In this document: one piece after another, positions 22,904-32,921 of the stretch
Layout of the letters: every line of letters begins with the position of its first letter
How positions within the stretch are numbered: the first letter of the stretch is position 1
NCBI GenBank assembly: GCA_010909165.1
Contig: MU008170.1
Location: 1,178,001 to 1,242,000, forward strand
Source of the DNA: Anthoceros angustus
Taxonomy: Eukaryota > Streptophyta > Anthocerotopsida > Anthocerotales > Anthocerotaceae
DNA length: 64,000 nt
Direction: 5' to 3'
The notes under the pieces: generated by a model
Told to the model about the DNA's origin: nothing
What the model saw: only the letters and a program-made list of their open reading frames with translations
Database searches by the model: none
Made by a program: the position numbers and the translations under genes

Positions 22904-23415
22904 TCACCCGGCCTCCGGCTTGGGTACAATTCTATCTCCGGTAATCACGACATACATTATGTCCTCCTTCCAATAGGCACGAGCCACCTTCTCGCGTAGC
23001 TTGGCCTGCTTCCAGATGAAAGCCCTTGTGGCACCCCACTCAGGAAGGTCACCGCTTATCAGATCCGCCCGTATGTCCTCGACGGACTCGCATACAAAGC
23101 GATGAGTGGAGGGTCAGTTTCATCCTCATGCAGCATGGCCAACATGGTATCTGGACTATTGCTTGGTTGTTGATCGAGGAAGTGCTTATATGAATTCAAG
23201 TGCTTACCTCGTGCGACATCTCTCTAAGCCAGTACATGAAAAACATACAATCTCTCCTCGGCCTGAATATCTCATTGTTTCACATGCATCGCCGATTAGC
23301 TTGGTCTTCAGGTTCTAATCCTTCAGTGGGAGTTTGCCTTGTTTCTTTAGTATCTTCACCAGGTCTTCACGAGCCTGATCTGCCTTGGCAAATTCTTCCT
23401 TAAGGGCTGCACAAC
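22904..23415 (-). pseudogene. Exon-like remnant of an unrecognised protein
   Basis: Two minus-strand stretches look like coding sequence. The upstream one (about 23415 to 23250) reads EEFAKADQAREDLVKILKK, then LPLKD, a stop and NLKTKLIGDACETMR, helical and coiled-coil-like. The other (23110 to 22904) reads VEDIRADLISGDLPEWGATR, FIWKQAKLREKVARAYWKED and ends VPKPEAG with a TGA. A plausible splice donor (CGAG followed by GTAAGC) lies between them near 23210. I do not recognise the family. It may be a host exon fragment or an unknown transposon protein. Part of its neighbourhood is shared with 4114-4177. Confidence 0.35.
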
Positions 23416-23479
23416 CATAGGAGGATTAATCCTCCCTAGCAAGCATCAGAGGTTCTATACAGTGCTTTCAGACAGATAC

Positions 23480-24051
23480 TTACATCCATATTCGACCCGC
23501 ACTCCTGTCTTAGTCATGTGAGAAGCAGGTTTCTCTTTCTCCTTTGCAGTCGCAGCACAGTCCTTCTTGTCTTCATTTTTGTTAGCACCACTGTTGCTTT
23601 GTTTTTCTTCACTTGCTTCTTCACAGTCTGCTTTGGACTCTTCGTAGCAGGCGACAACATCTAGCTTAGGAATCTAGGTTCCAGTCAATGACGCAATATG
23701 AGCCCTCAGGTGACGAAACTTGCTGGTGTATGCAACAACTTTTTCTCCTTCCCGCATTTTTAAACCATAGAATTCTTGTCGTACGGCACATAGCGACATC
23801 ATGTTCTTCACATGATACGTTGAATCCAAGTGTTTTCATATTTCAGAAGCTTCAGTGAGATATTCTACGTCGGGCACAAGGTTGGCATCAAGTCCCCCGA
23901 TGAGCACGGCGATGGAGATATTATTATGTTGTTCCCATTGTGCAATCTCAGCTGCAGTAGGAGGTGGAGTAGTGTTTGGATGAGGTTTCTTTTTAGATCC
24001 GTCGATGATGCTCCAGACTCCACGAGCCAACAGCAGCGACTTCATCCGTAG
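23480..24051 (-). pseudogene. Ty1/copia Gag, middle and C-terminal part
   Basis: The minus strand reads MKSLLLARGVWSIIDG at the start (24045), then EIAQWEQHNNISIAVLIGGL, DANLVPDVEYLTEASEI, and after a frame change the MMSLCAVRQEFYGLKMREGE-type region with FRHLRAHIAS and IPKLDVVACYEES. This is the order of copia-type gag polypeptides. The tail is Lys/Glu/Asp-rich (near 23.50-23.62 kb). Gag forms the particle coat. Its N-terminal exon-equivalent is displaced to 27.75-28.30 kb, because a block of reverse-oriented pol sequence lies between. A second copy is at 50326-50721. Confidence 0.75.
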
Positions 24052-24759
24052 GCTCCATACATGTTTACAGGATTAGTCTGTTGTGAATGCAGACTGAGTT
24101 GTTGAAATTGACGTGCTAACGTATCCAGGTATGTAGAAGAGGTCCCTATGGACATATTGGCTTCACAAGACAACTTAGAGTTATGACTCTAGAAATTCAT
24201 GTAAGCTTGATCCCATACAAGTTTGTATCGATACCGGAAACTAACTTCAAACATGTAGGAAGGTTTGGTGTGGGGTCAGCTCAAGAAGGAGAAGGATATG
24301 AACATATCCTAGCCTACCCGTGTTGACCTCTCCATCAAACTTTCCCTTTTGTTATGAATTTGTCAACGCTCAGTGAGAAAACAATCGTGTTAGAGGACAT
24401 GAACTATTTATGATTAGTTGAACGCTTCATAGACGGAAGAAAACCCTAACCCTTTTGTCTTTCTTTCACCTATTCATGAACAGTTTTGAGATAGTTGGAC
24501 CTATCACCTTCCCAATGAGGAGAAGGTCAAGGTGCAAGTTGCCATCACGTCGCTTCATATCCGGGTTGATATCTTGCCTACCGCTAGGTACGAATGCTCC
24601 CGAACAAGCCAAGGTCTTTGGATTACAAAGTTGATTGAGAATTGGCCAATATCTTGCATGTTCGTTCAATCGTGCTGAATATGCATTATTTTGTCGACAT
24701 CCATCTTAATCGTTAGGGTATCGCAAGGGAAGATGCACGCTCTAAAGATGTAAATCATT
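24052..24759. other. Copia-block sequence without recognisable coding
   Basis: The segment is repeated at about 50722-51545 at high identity and contains no domain I recognise on either strand. It belongs to the duplicated scrambled copia block and might be displaced untranslated or linker sequence. Confidence 0.5.
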
Positions 24760-25089
24760 TCAAAAGATTATTAACCAATCCTCAACAAGATGATTGATAG
24801 TGTCTTTTCCCCGCCTTGCACCAAACGATAGACATTGGCAATATCTGACTGGACAAAAACATTGGCTAAGCAGGTATTCGTGGATGTTCAGGTACCACAT
24901 CCTTCCGCTCTGCTTCAAACCATATATGGTCTTTAGCAGCTTACATGCTTTGTTTGGATGTGCAGGATCCTCATACCCTTCCGGCTGAACCATGTAAAGG
25001 TCTTCATCAAGAGAACCATATAAGAAGGCAATACAAACATCCATTTGATGTAAGTCGAGGTCGAGCTCTGCAACGAGGGCTAGAATCAT
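24760..25089 (-). pseudogene. Ty1/copia RT, N-terminal half (inverted segment)
   Basis: The minus strand reads LALVAELDLDLHQMDVCIAF, YGSLDEDLYMVQPEGYED and KACKLLKTIYGLKQSGRMWY, the first RT blocks of copia elements, with the first catalytic aspartate in QMDV. The remainder of RT lies on the opposite strand starting 77 bp to the right, so the two halves point away from each other. An internal inversion must have separated them. The same layout occurs at 26.3-26.55 kb and 51.55-51.87 kb. Confidence 0.85.
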
Positions 25090-25165
25090 CCGTACAAATT
25101 ACCACAGCTAATCACATCCAACAAGACATCGACACGCAATACAAACGACATGGCATTAGAATCAT

Positions 25166-26075
25166 TTGCTGCAATTACACTTGTGCATCAACGACGTTAT
25201 ATTAGCTACGAATAGCCATTCTCTGCTAACTCAAGTGAATACCATGCTAAGCACAAAGTATGAAATGAAGGATATTGGAGACCTGAAATTTTGTATCGGA
25301 CTCCAACTTTTTCGTGTTCACACTGAGAAATTGCTCATCATCCACCAGTATTGACATATACAGGACATACTTGTGAAGTTTCAGCTAGATCAAGCTCATC
25401 CTGCAATAACACCATCTGCAGTGGATGTTAAACTCACTAGTCAGCAATGCCCACAATCTGCAGAAGATAAGATAGAATGGCAGGGGTTCCTCACCATCAT
25501 GCTGTCGGGAGTTTATTATTTGTTGCCAATTGGAGTCCTCCCGATATGATTCGCTGGTACCTTGCCGCGCTTCTTGAGCACCCCGCCAGTACACCTAGCA
25601 ACCAAGCGAGTTTTCAAGTATCTAAAGGGTACTCAAACATATGGTCTATTTTACAAGAGGAATGGAACATAGACACTTATCTTAAAGGGTTTTAATGATG
25701 CGCATCACGCCGACGCAAACCCAAGCTTTGTCTCTACGTAGTGTTTTCTTCTCGCTTTACAAAGCGAACTGGAGTTGTAAGAAACAAATCAGGCTTTATC
25801 CTCAAGTTGAGTATAAGAGCCTTCATGATTTTGCCAAGGAAGCTGAATGGGAATGTATCTTCGATCGATATAGGGCAATGGTGACACTCCCACTCCTTTA
25901 TCTCTACAACAACGTGTTAGCTTTAGCTGTGTTTCAATCCGAGGTTTCATGCAAGGACTAAACATGTTGAGATTCAACACCATGATATACTTAGATGTTG
26001 TCAACGAGGTGTAGTGAAAGCGGACTATGTGATTAATGACCATATAGCTTGATATCCTTACTAAGGCTTTGACCG
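25166..26075 (+). pseudogene. Ty1/copia RT C-terminal half and RNase H
   Basis: Reads LCINDVILATNSHSLLTQVN, LSTKYEMKDIGDLKFCIGLQ and LFRVHTE, the copia RT blocks around and after YVDD. The catalytic YVDD is CIND here. Then come HHAVGSLLFVANWS, RVFKYLKGTQTYG-type sequence and RNase H with SCKKQ, EYKSLHDFAKEAEWE and LYNNVLALA. The normal CDN before the helix is YNN, losing another acidic residue. The element end (VEIQHHDIRD-type block) is broken. Reading crosses several frame changes, most at CAG/CTG words. It belongs with the opposite-strand RT half to the left. Confidence 0.8.
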
Positions 26076-26329
26076 CACAAACACTATGCACATATGGCGT
26101 GGCTAGACTATCGACCTTGTTGTCTTATTCACAAACCCAGCCTAGAAGATTGATGTTTGCCTGTGGTGTTTCGAAAGCTTGAGTTTCTTTCTAGTTCCAT
26201 GATGAAGTGTCTAGCTAAGGGCTTCCTTCTTCTCTTTAGTCCAAAGATCGTATCTGAAGCTACAAAACAAACACTTAGTCGTTTGATTGCAGTAGGGTAA
26301 GGTTTTAGAAGGGGAAAGGGTTTCTTGTA

Positions 26330-26518
26330 TAGATCCTCATACCTTCCTACCGAATCCATGTAAAGGTCTTCATCAAGAGAACCATATAAGAAGGCAATAC
26401 AAACATCCATTTGATGTAAGTCGAGGTCGAGCTCGCAACGAGGGCTAGAATCATCCGCATAAATTACCAAATGCCTAATCACATCCAACAAGACATCGAC
26501 ACGCAATACAAACGACAT
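26330..26518 (-). pseudogene. Ty1/copia RT N-terminal half, second copy
   Basis: Minus-strand reading gives CELDLDLHQMDVCIAFLYGS and LDEDLYM, the same RT block as at 24760-25089, from the tandem duplication. It is shorter: homology ends near 26330, where unrelated sequence or the end of the previous copy follows. Upstream the minus strand reads MSFVLRVDVLLDVI, also present in the other two copies. Non-functional. Confidence 0.75.
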
Positions 26519-26532
26519 GGCATTAGAATCAT

Positions 26533-27400
26533 TTGCTGCAATTACACTTGTGCATCAACGACGTTATATTAGCTACGAATAGCCATTCTCTGCTAACTCA
26601 AGTGAATACCATGCTAAGCACAAAGTATGAAATGAAGGATATTGGACGAAATTTTGTATCGGACTCAACTTTTTCGTGTTCACACCGAGAAATTGCTCAT
26701 CATCCACCGATTGACATACAGACATACTTGTGAAGTTTCAGCTAGATCAAGCTCATCCTCGCAATAACACCATCCGCGCAGTGGATGTTAAACTCACTAG
26801 TCAAGAATGCCCACAATCAGAAGATAAGATAGAATGGCGTGGGTTCCTCACCATCATGCCGCTGAGTTTATTATTTGTTGCCAATTGAGTCCTCCCGATA
26901 TGATTCGTTGGTACCTTGTCAGCTTCTTGAGCACCGCCGCGTAATAATCGGGTAGCAACCAAGCGAGTTTTCAAGTATCTAAAGGGTACTCAAACATATG
27001 GTCTATTTTACAAGAGGAATGGAACATAGACACTTATCTTAAAGGGTTTTAATGATGCAGACTGGGCGTCAGACGCAAACTCCAAGCTTTGTCTCTCTAC
27101 GTAGTGTTTTCTTCTCGCTTTACAAAGCGAACTGGAGTTGTAAGAAACAAACTTCTGTAGCTTTATCCTCTACTGAAGTTGAGTATAAGAGCCTTACAGA
27201 TTTTGCCAAGGAAGCTGAATGGGAATGTATCTTCGATCGATATAGGGCAATGGTGACACTCCCACTCCTTTATCTCTACAACAACGTGTTAGCTTTAGCC
27301 CGTGTTTCAATCCGAGGTTTCATGCAAGGACTAAACATGTTGAGATTCAACACCATGATATACTTAGATGTTGTCAACGAGGTGTAGTGAAAAGCGGACT
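26533..27400 (+). pseudogene. Ty1/copia RT C-terminal half and RNase H, second copy
   Basis: Repeats 25166-26075: LCINDVILATNSHSLLTQVN at the start, then the RNase H part with SCKKQTSVALSSTEVEYKSL, TDFAKEAEWE and LYNNVLALARVSIRGF. The ALSSTExEY block is better preserved than in the first copy. The catalytic YVDD is again CIND and the RNase H CDN is YNN, so these losses predate the duplication. Several frame changes distinguish it from the first copy. Confidence 0.8.
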
Positions 27401-27749
27401 ATGTGATTAATGACCATATAGCTTGATATCCTTACTAAGGCTTTGACCGCACAAACACTATGCACATATGGCGTGGCTAGACTATCTGACCTTGCTGTCT
27501 TATTCACAAACCCAGTCTAGAAGATTGATGTTTGCCTCAGGGTGTTTCTGAAAGCTTGAGTTTCTTTCTAGTTCCATGATGAAGTGTCTAGCTAAGGGCT
27601 TCCTTCTTCTCTTTAGTCCAGCACTGTATCCAGTTACACAAAACAAACACTTAGTCAGTTTTTGATTGCAGAGGGGGTAAGGTTTTAGAAGGGGAAAGGG
27701 TTTCTTGCATAGATCTGTAGACGGTGAAGCTCCAGGTCTACCTAGTCAT

Positions 27750-28303
27750 CTACTATTCTCAATTGTCATTCCTCAGAGTCCTTAGCTTCTCCAGTAGCTG
27801 AACTGTTTCAACCAGTGGTTTGAGGAGAGTGCTCTCGTTGCCGAAATCTTTAGTATTTTTCGGCATTTTCACCTCTTGTGATACATTTGTGGAGTAAGAC
27901 TAAGGAGTGTTCCAACCGAGGTTGATGTTGAGGCGGATTCTGAATCCTCTTAGGCATTTGTAGGCTCCCATGCAATGTTGTTCTTCCCAATATTCTGGTT
28001 TTGCGTGGCAAGGAAGCACTCTGCTATAGTAGGCCTAGAGTAAAACGAATCTGAATCTTGTCCGCAGTGAAAAGCTCGGGCAGAAAGAATGACTCTGTTC
28101 TACGTAGCAATTGTTTGCGAGACAAACAATTGCTACAACCCTGAATGCTTATCAGCAAATCTACGTAGCCAGATATTAGGGTAGTCGTGCTCAAATAGAT
28201 GTTAGATAGTAAGCAAATACTGTGGTGGTGGAGAGTAGCCTCCTTGATATCCAAGATTACCCTTACAAGCACCATTTCTGTTTGAGCTATCTGATCTCGG
28301 CAT
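27750..28303 (-). pseudogene. Ty1/copia Gag N-terminal region
   Basis: Starting with ATG at 28303, the minus strand reads MPRSDSSNRNGACKGNLGYQ and GGYSPPPQYLL, then degenerates. A tRNA-Met-type primer-binding site lies 33 bp upstream, fixing this as the start of a minus-strand copia element. The following sequence should be the rest of gag, but the gag continuation is 3.7 kb away at 24051 and plus-strand pol sequence intervenes. An almost identical N-terminal segment is at 55195-55732. Identification rests on position after the primer site more than on motifs. Confidence 0.55.
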
Positions 28304-28335
28304 CTTGTAGTGAAATTGTTAGAATCCTCAGCATA

Positions 28336-28347
28336 GCTCTGATATCA
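28336..28347 (-). promoter_or_regulatory. Copia primer-binding site, initiator tRNA-Met type
   Basis: On the minus strand TGATATCAGAGC matches the copia consensus TGGTATCAGAGC with one change. It lies just upstream of the Gag start. An identical site is at 55765-55776. No LTR is recognisable to its right; the two blocks diverge within about 15 bp of the site. Confidence 0.7.
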
Positions 28348-28879
28348 TGACACAAGAGCTAGAAGAAAAAAGAATCTCGTACGGTTCTTGCGCACCATGT
28401 TCCACAAAAGGAGCAGCATCATGATGGTGCTGCAACCACCACCACCATCTTGGTCATGAAGCTCGCGATGCACCAACCCTTCTTCAATGCGGCCTTTCGC
28501 CGTAAGCATGCCGCCACGAGTAATGCTATAAACTATAATATCATGAGTACACAGATGGAAAGGACGACATACATCAGAGGTTATGGAGGATGCATCACCT
28601 GCTGTCATATAGACTATAGTCTAGAGCTCATTGATGACATTTTGTTTTGGTGACATAAAAGTAAGAAACTTAGGTGTCCAACACAGAAGTCCATAAAGAG
28701 AAGGTATCTCTTTTTAGTACAAGCTATAGGCTAGAGCTCATTGATGACATTTCATTTTGGTGGCATAAAAGTAAGAAACTTAGATGTCCAACAATAAGTC
28801 TAAAAAGAGAAGGTATCTTTTACTACATAAAGTCTTCGTTGCTCTTCATTTAAAAAACAAAAAAGAACGTTAACAAAAA

Positions 28880-29075
28880 TAGAGGCATCCAACAATGACA
28901 TCTAAAATGGAAGTTATCTAGATTAGAGGTGTTCAAGAAAGAAATCTAAACATGAAATTGCCTAGATTAGAGGTGTACAAGAAAGAAATCTAAAAATAAA
29001 AATTGCTTAGATTAGACGAGTCCACCAAAGAAATCTAAAGATAAAAATTCCCTAGATTAGAAAGATAAAATATTA
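28880..29075 (+). repeat. ~50-bp minisatellite, four units
   Basis: Four degenerate units share GATTAGAGGTGT, CAAGAAAGAAATCTAAA and ATGAAATTGCCTA-type parts. The inverted module carries the matching array at about 57455-57640, also with four units, so the array was present before the modules were duplicated. Confidence 0.75.
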
Positions 29076-29608
29076 GAAAGTATTTATAAGGAAAGGTTAC
29101 GAAAATGGAAGCAGCTTCTTAGTAAAAGAGCCCTTAGAGGAGTATAAATATTGCAGAAACCACGTCATACATTCAAACATTCATATGTAAGATTTACCCC
29201 CAGCAGGAGGCATGTCTTCAAGTTACTTGTGGACTTGGAGCTTTGCCCTTTGTATGAGATCTTCGTTCTTTTCTTCTCCTTGAACCAAAGATATATTGGA
29301 TTTTTTTATGATATGTGATATAACTTACTCAACTCAAGAGAACCTCTTGTGTTTTAGCCAGTATTTCATACATTGAGATCTACTTTTGAACTGGGTCTAT
29401 TTTTGTGTTGCGCTTGGACTGAGTGTTCTTTATTTTTTATCAGATACTCCTTTTTTTTTTCTCCTTGAAGAAAAAAATTATTGACTTTTATTATGGTATG
29501 TGACATAACTTCCTGAACTTAAAGGAAGGTCTCACTCATAACAATAAGTTACAGAGAAATCTAAAAGTAATTAAATTATATATACCAAAGCATTTAACGC
29601 TAACCATA

Positions 29609-30369
29609 ATGACTATGGCAAAATCACAAGTCAATGTACCTTTTATAAGACAAGTATGGGGTTACAATCTTGAACAAGAATTAGACTTTATCCGGTTCCA
29701 TATTATTCATCAATATCGTATAATAAGTATAGATACAGAATTTCCAGGCACAGTGGTGGTGCCCGATGCAAGTTATTACATAGAAGACTATGAATACCAA
29801 ATGATTAAAGGTAATGTAGATAGACTAAAGTTAATCCAACTAGGGCTTACATTTGCCGATGAAAATGCAAAGCTACCTCTTTGTAAAGAAACCGGCGAAG
29901 TTTGGTATGGCAATTCAATTTTAGAATCAACCTTGACCAAGATATGTATGCGAAGATAGTATAAATCTCTAATGCTGGTATAGATTTTGATCAACACCGG
30001 ATAATGGGCATCGATGTTGAACATTTTCGACAACTATTCAAACGCTGCAATATATTACATAATCAAAATTTGCAATGGGTTGGTTTCCACCCAACCTACG
30101 ATTTTGCCTACTTGCTAAAACCATCACAGTCAAGAATTACCGAGACAAGAGAAGAATTTCTTTGTTTTGTAGCTAATTATTTTCCTAATATATTTGACGT
30201 CAAATACATGATGTGTTGGACAAGTAGTTTAAGTATATTAGCAAAAGTACTAAGTGGGGAGACAAAGGGACTTGTCATCAAGGTGTCCAGATTCCTTTTA
30301 ACTTTTCATGTATTTCAAAAATATGTGAAAAGTGGCCCATCTTCAAGATGGACACTTCATGTATTATAA
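29609..30369 (+). pseudogene. CAF1: CAF1 (CCR4-associated factor 1) deadenylase, truncated
   Basis: CAF1 is the DEDD-type 3'-5' exonuclease of the CCR4-NOT complex that shortens mRNA poly(A) tails. The frame from ATG 29609 reads VPFIRQVWGYNLEQELDFIR, IISIDTEFPGTVV with the first catalytic Asp and Glu, and DRLKLIQLGLTFADENAKLP. A short frame change at VWYGNS (about 29908) breaks the VWQFNF block; an in-frame stop follows near 29960. Reading resumes with GIDVEHFRQLF, VGFHPTYDFAYLL (third catalytic Asp) and FPNIFDVKYMM. The C-terminal part with the fourth catalytic Asp is absent and replaced by unrelated sequence. There is no intron in the retained part, which would fit an intronless or retrocopied parent. 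The same frame break occurs in the inverted copy. Confidence 0.9.
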
Positions 30370-31393
30370 GGATCAATTATATGGATTAAGTCCATATAAA
30401 ATATATTTAAACTAAAATTAATTTAATAATGAACTAAGTTCTATAAACATATTTTATCTTACTATCATCAGCGTATTATCTAGCGTGAAACTTTTCAACT
30501 GCGGAAGAGGCACGTGTTCAATTGTTCTTTCTAACCCTACCACGTCCCCATGGAACGCAAAAGTTTGGGCCTCTTTGTCATTTTGATCTAATTGCTTCAT
30601 TTTGGTTTGACCCCGATCCAAGGTGACCAACATCTATTAATGGATGCTTCTTTTTGAGCCATTCAGGGAAGTTAGGAACAATGATAGGAACTTAGAAGTT
30701 TCTCAGGGATAGGTAGACTAGTTCGTAGAGTAGGAGGAGGTCCTTCCCAAGTAGGTCGTACGTAGGAGGACCTTTGGGCGTAGGGTATATTTTTAGGTAA
30801 TGCTTAGTCTATATATGTGAATAAGGGGGATATAGGAAATTAATTTAGGATCATAGGGTTAAGTAGCAATAAGGTGGCACACCTGGGAGTGTTTGGCAGG
30901 GAACACTGCTTGAAGAAGATATTGGTGGAGATGGTGCCTCGTGGCGATAATCGACGGCCCAGCTAGTTAGGCATTATTTTCCGAACGGCCTAAATGGGAG
31001 GGCATCTTCCACCTCTCTTAGCAAGGTGTGAGCCTCCCTTAGTGAGATTTGAGATAGAAATGGAGGGGAGGAGGGGAGGAGCGGGGATGCTTGATTTCGC
31101 CATAGGATTGTGCAAGCTTTGTGCATGTGTTCAAGGCATCCATGCAAGCTTGAGCGATTGAGGAGCTCGGCCAGGTGGCACACGTCTGGTGCTTTGTGGA
31201 TGAACATGGGCTAGCAGAGATAGGAGGGGCCTTGTACAAGCTTGGAAGTTGCAGCATGGTTGGAAGGAGCTATGCTTAGGAGCTAGGAGTTGCAAGGAGG
31301 CCGGAAGTGACACGGCAAATTGTGAGGCACGCAATTTCAAAGAGGGCGCATCCGTGTTGTGGGTGTGCAGAAGCAAGAGCTCAACTTTTGGAG

Positions 31394-31759
31394 CTAAGGT
31401 GTGGAGAAGCCAAGGCCAACTGCTTCAATACTCAAACTCACCACCGTGAAAACGGCCTTGCATTTGCGCCTTGAGTACACAAGCTCACTTTCCTTGGTGC
31501 CCGGATATGGCAGCCATGTCGATAGCGGAAGGTCCGCATACGTGAGTGCACTCGACTTAAAGTCTCTCCTGAGGTGCCTCGCGAACGTCCTCCTGCCGGC
31601 GCTAGGTTTAGCGGCAATCACTGCTGCAGAAGAAGGATTCACCTCCTTCTCCTTTCTGTGCAATTGGGCAGTTGATTTAGTAGCAGCAAACCTTCCCAGG
31701 TTGTCCCGTGCCTGGCATCGATGCTTAGGAGCCGTAACCTCAGAAGAAGACGAAGACAT
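31394..31759 (-). CDS. Unrecognised 121-residue ORF
   Basis: From ATG at 31759 the minus strand reads MSSSSSEVTAPKHRCQARDN, then LGRFAATKSTAQLHRKEKE and RRTFARHLRRDF. The protein is Ser/Lys/Arg-rich, basic at its middle and without a domain I recognise. A TATA-like CCTATATAATTT lies about 70-80 bp upstream on the same strand, so a promoter is possible. Because it sits inside a tandemly repeated transposon-derived unit, and the second unit carries the same ORF broken by indels (33.6-34.0 kb), it may be the first ORF of a copia-like element or a chance frame. Existence as a gene is uncertain. Confidence 0.3.
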   Translation of the reverse strand: MSSSSSEVTAPKHRCQARDNLGRFAATKSTAQLHRKEKEVNPSSAAVIAAKPSAGRRTFARHLRRDFKSSALTYADLPLSTWLPYPGTKESELVYSRRKCKAVFTVVSLSIEAVGLGFSTP

Positions 31760-32129
31760 GGTGAGAAGCACTATCTTCCTCTCAAGATGCTCTATGGCAA
31801 TGAGGCTCAAGGCGTAAAGCAAAATTATATAGGACAACTCATCCGCAGGGCCACACTCAGAGCGCCGCCCGTAAATTGTCATGAAACCGGGGTGTAAGAT
31901 GGTATAGGCACAAGTGCCGTAATGAGAAGTATACGATTCATCTCGCCTCTTCCTTCACGAGCAGCTCGCTGCATGAAGTCTGTCCTTTTCATTATCAACA
32001 AGTGGGAGTGAAGAAATAGAGTGTTGACATAATGAGTAGGGTTCATGGTTTAGCTAATTATTACTTGACTCATATAACTTAGGGTAATCCAACTAGTGTC
32101 CTTTCATTAGGGTTACGTCTCTTCACCGA

Positions 32130-32570
32130 ATGGACATACCTTTTCATCTTCTTAGTTTAAGATGTCTTTTCAAGCATAACTACTTACTTCTTTCTTAATC
32201 AATATACAATATAATTATCTCATGAATGATGAGAGTAATTCACATAAATCTTCAAAACCTATGTAAACCCTCTAGCTACAAGCCGAGCCTTATAATTATG
32301 ATTTCTCCTTGGGCATTTAGCTTAAGCTTGAAAACTCATTTACAGGATGTAGGCTCGAGAGGGTAGTTCAACAAATTTCCAAGTATGATTCTTGACTAGA
32401 GAGTTGAATTCATCATCCACCGCTTTCATTGTCATGTTGAGGTCCATAGAATGCCCTTAAGAGATTGTGGCTCTAAGTGTAAAGCCATTGAGGCGAGCCT
32501 CGGCAGGTGGAAATCAATAGTCTCATATCAAGGTTTTTCCACTCTGCGGTGGCCTATGCCGGGTAGATTG
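32130..32570 (-). pseudogene. Ty1/copia RT N-terminal region (repeated at about 34290-34720)
   Basis: On the minus strand, reading around 32430 to 32310 gives MMNSTL, then LGNLLNYPLEPTSCK and VFKLKLNAQGE, which correspond to the copia MNDEIxSLxxNxTWxLVxLP...KWVFKxKxNxxGE block at the start of RT. Stops and frame changes follow. The duplicate unit has the same fragment. In unit 2 it lies downstream, on the minus strand, of integrase C-terminal sequence (34937-35248), which is the normal copia order. Confidence 0.65.
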
Positions 32571-32921
32571 TCTTAAAGGGGCTCTAGATCCGCTCGAAGA
32601 GGTTTGGCACGGTTCAGGGCCTACCACAACAAGTTTGGCTTCAAGCTCAGGGGCCAAAGATCATCATGCAAATGCCTTGGCAAGAGGGTCGAGGCTCAAT
32701 GTCAAGGACATCGAGGGTGACATCTACATCATGTGGAAACTAATAATCAAGGTTCATTGTCATCCCAGTGGTGGGTGGGTCAAGGTTAGGGTCGTACTCT
32801 CTACTGATCTCTCCCTTAGTTGGTAATGATGTACGAAGATGGGCGGTTTAGTGGGTTCAAGGAAAGTGACATAACAAGCTAAAGTGGCATGCCTAGTTGC
32901 GTGATCATACAATTTATAAGC

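Larger units (their letters stand above)
24950..27560. repeat. ~1.37-kb tandem duplication inside the copia block
   Basis: About 24960-26165 corresponds to 26328-27540 (25166 to 26533, offset 1,367 bp). Both copies contain the inverted RT halves, so the duplication followed the inversion. The second block at 50.3-55.8 kb has this segment only once. Copies are near identical except for small indels. Confidence 0.8.
28611..30480 (+). repeat. CAF1-carrying module, plus-strand copy
   Basis: This 1.9-kb segment is present in inverted orientation at about 56060-57765 with roughly 90-95% identity by eye. It holds a ~110-bp tandem pair (28625-28850), a ~50-bp minisatellite, a TATA-like TATAAATATT near 29148, an A/T-rich leader and the CAF1 pseudogene. 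In both places it lies immediately beyond the same end of a scrambled copia block, but in opposite orientations. The sequence between copia and module (28351-28610) holds nothing recognised. Module ends show no clear terminal repeat. Confidence 0.8.
30691..32921. repeat. 2.23-kb tandem repeat, unit 1
   Basis: The unit beginning CTTAGAAGTTTCT at 30691 recurs at 32922 and ends where sequence passes into copia integrase at about 35107. It contains a possible LTR-like stretch (30.7-31.4 kb), a minus-strand ORF (31394-31759) and a minus-strand copia RT fragment. The 210 bp before it (30481-30690) show nothing recognisable. Units are about 95% alike, differing mostly by small indels. Confidence 0.8.
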
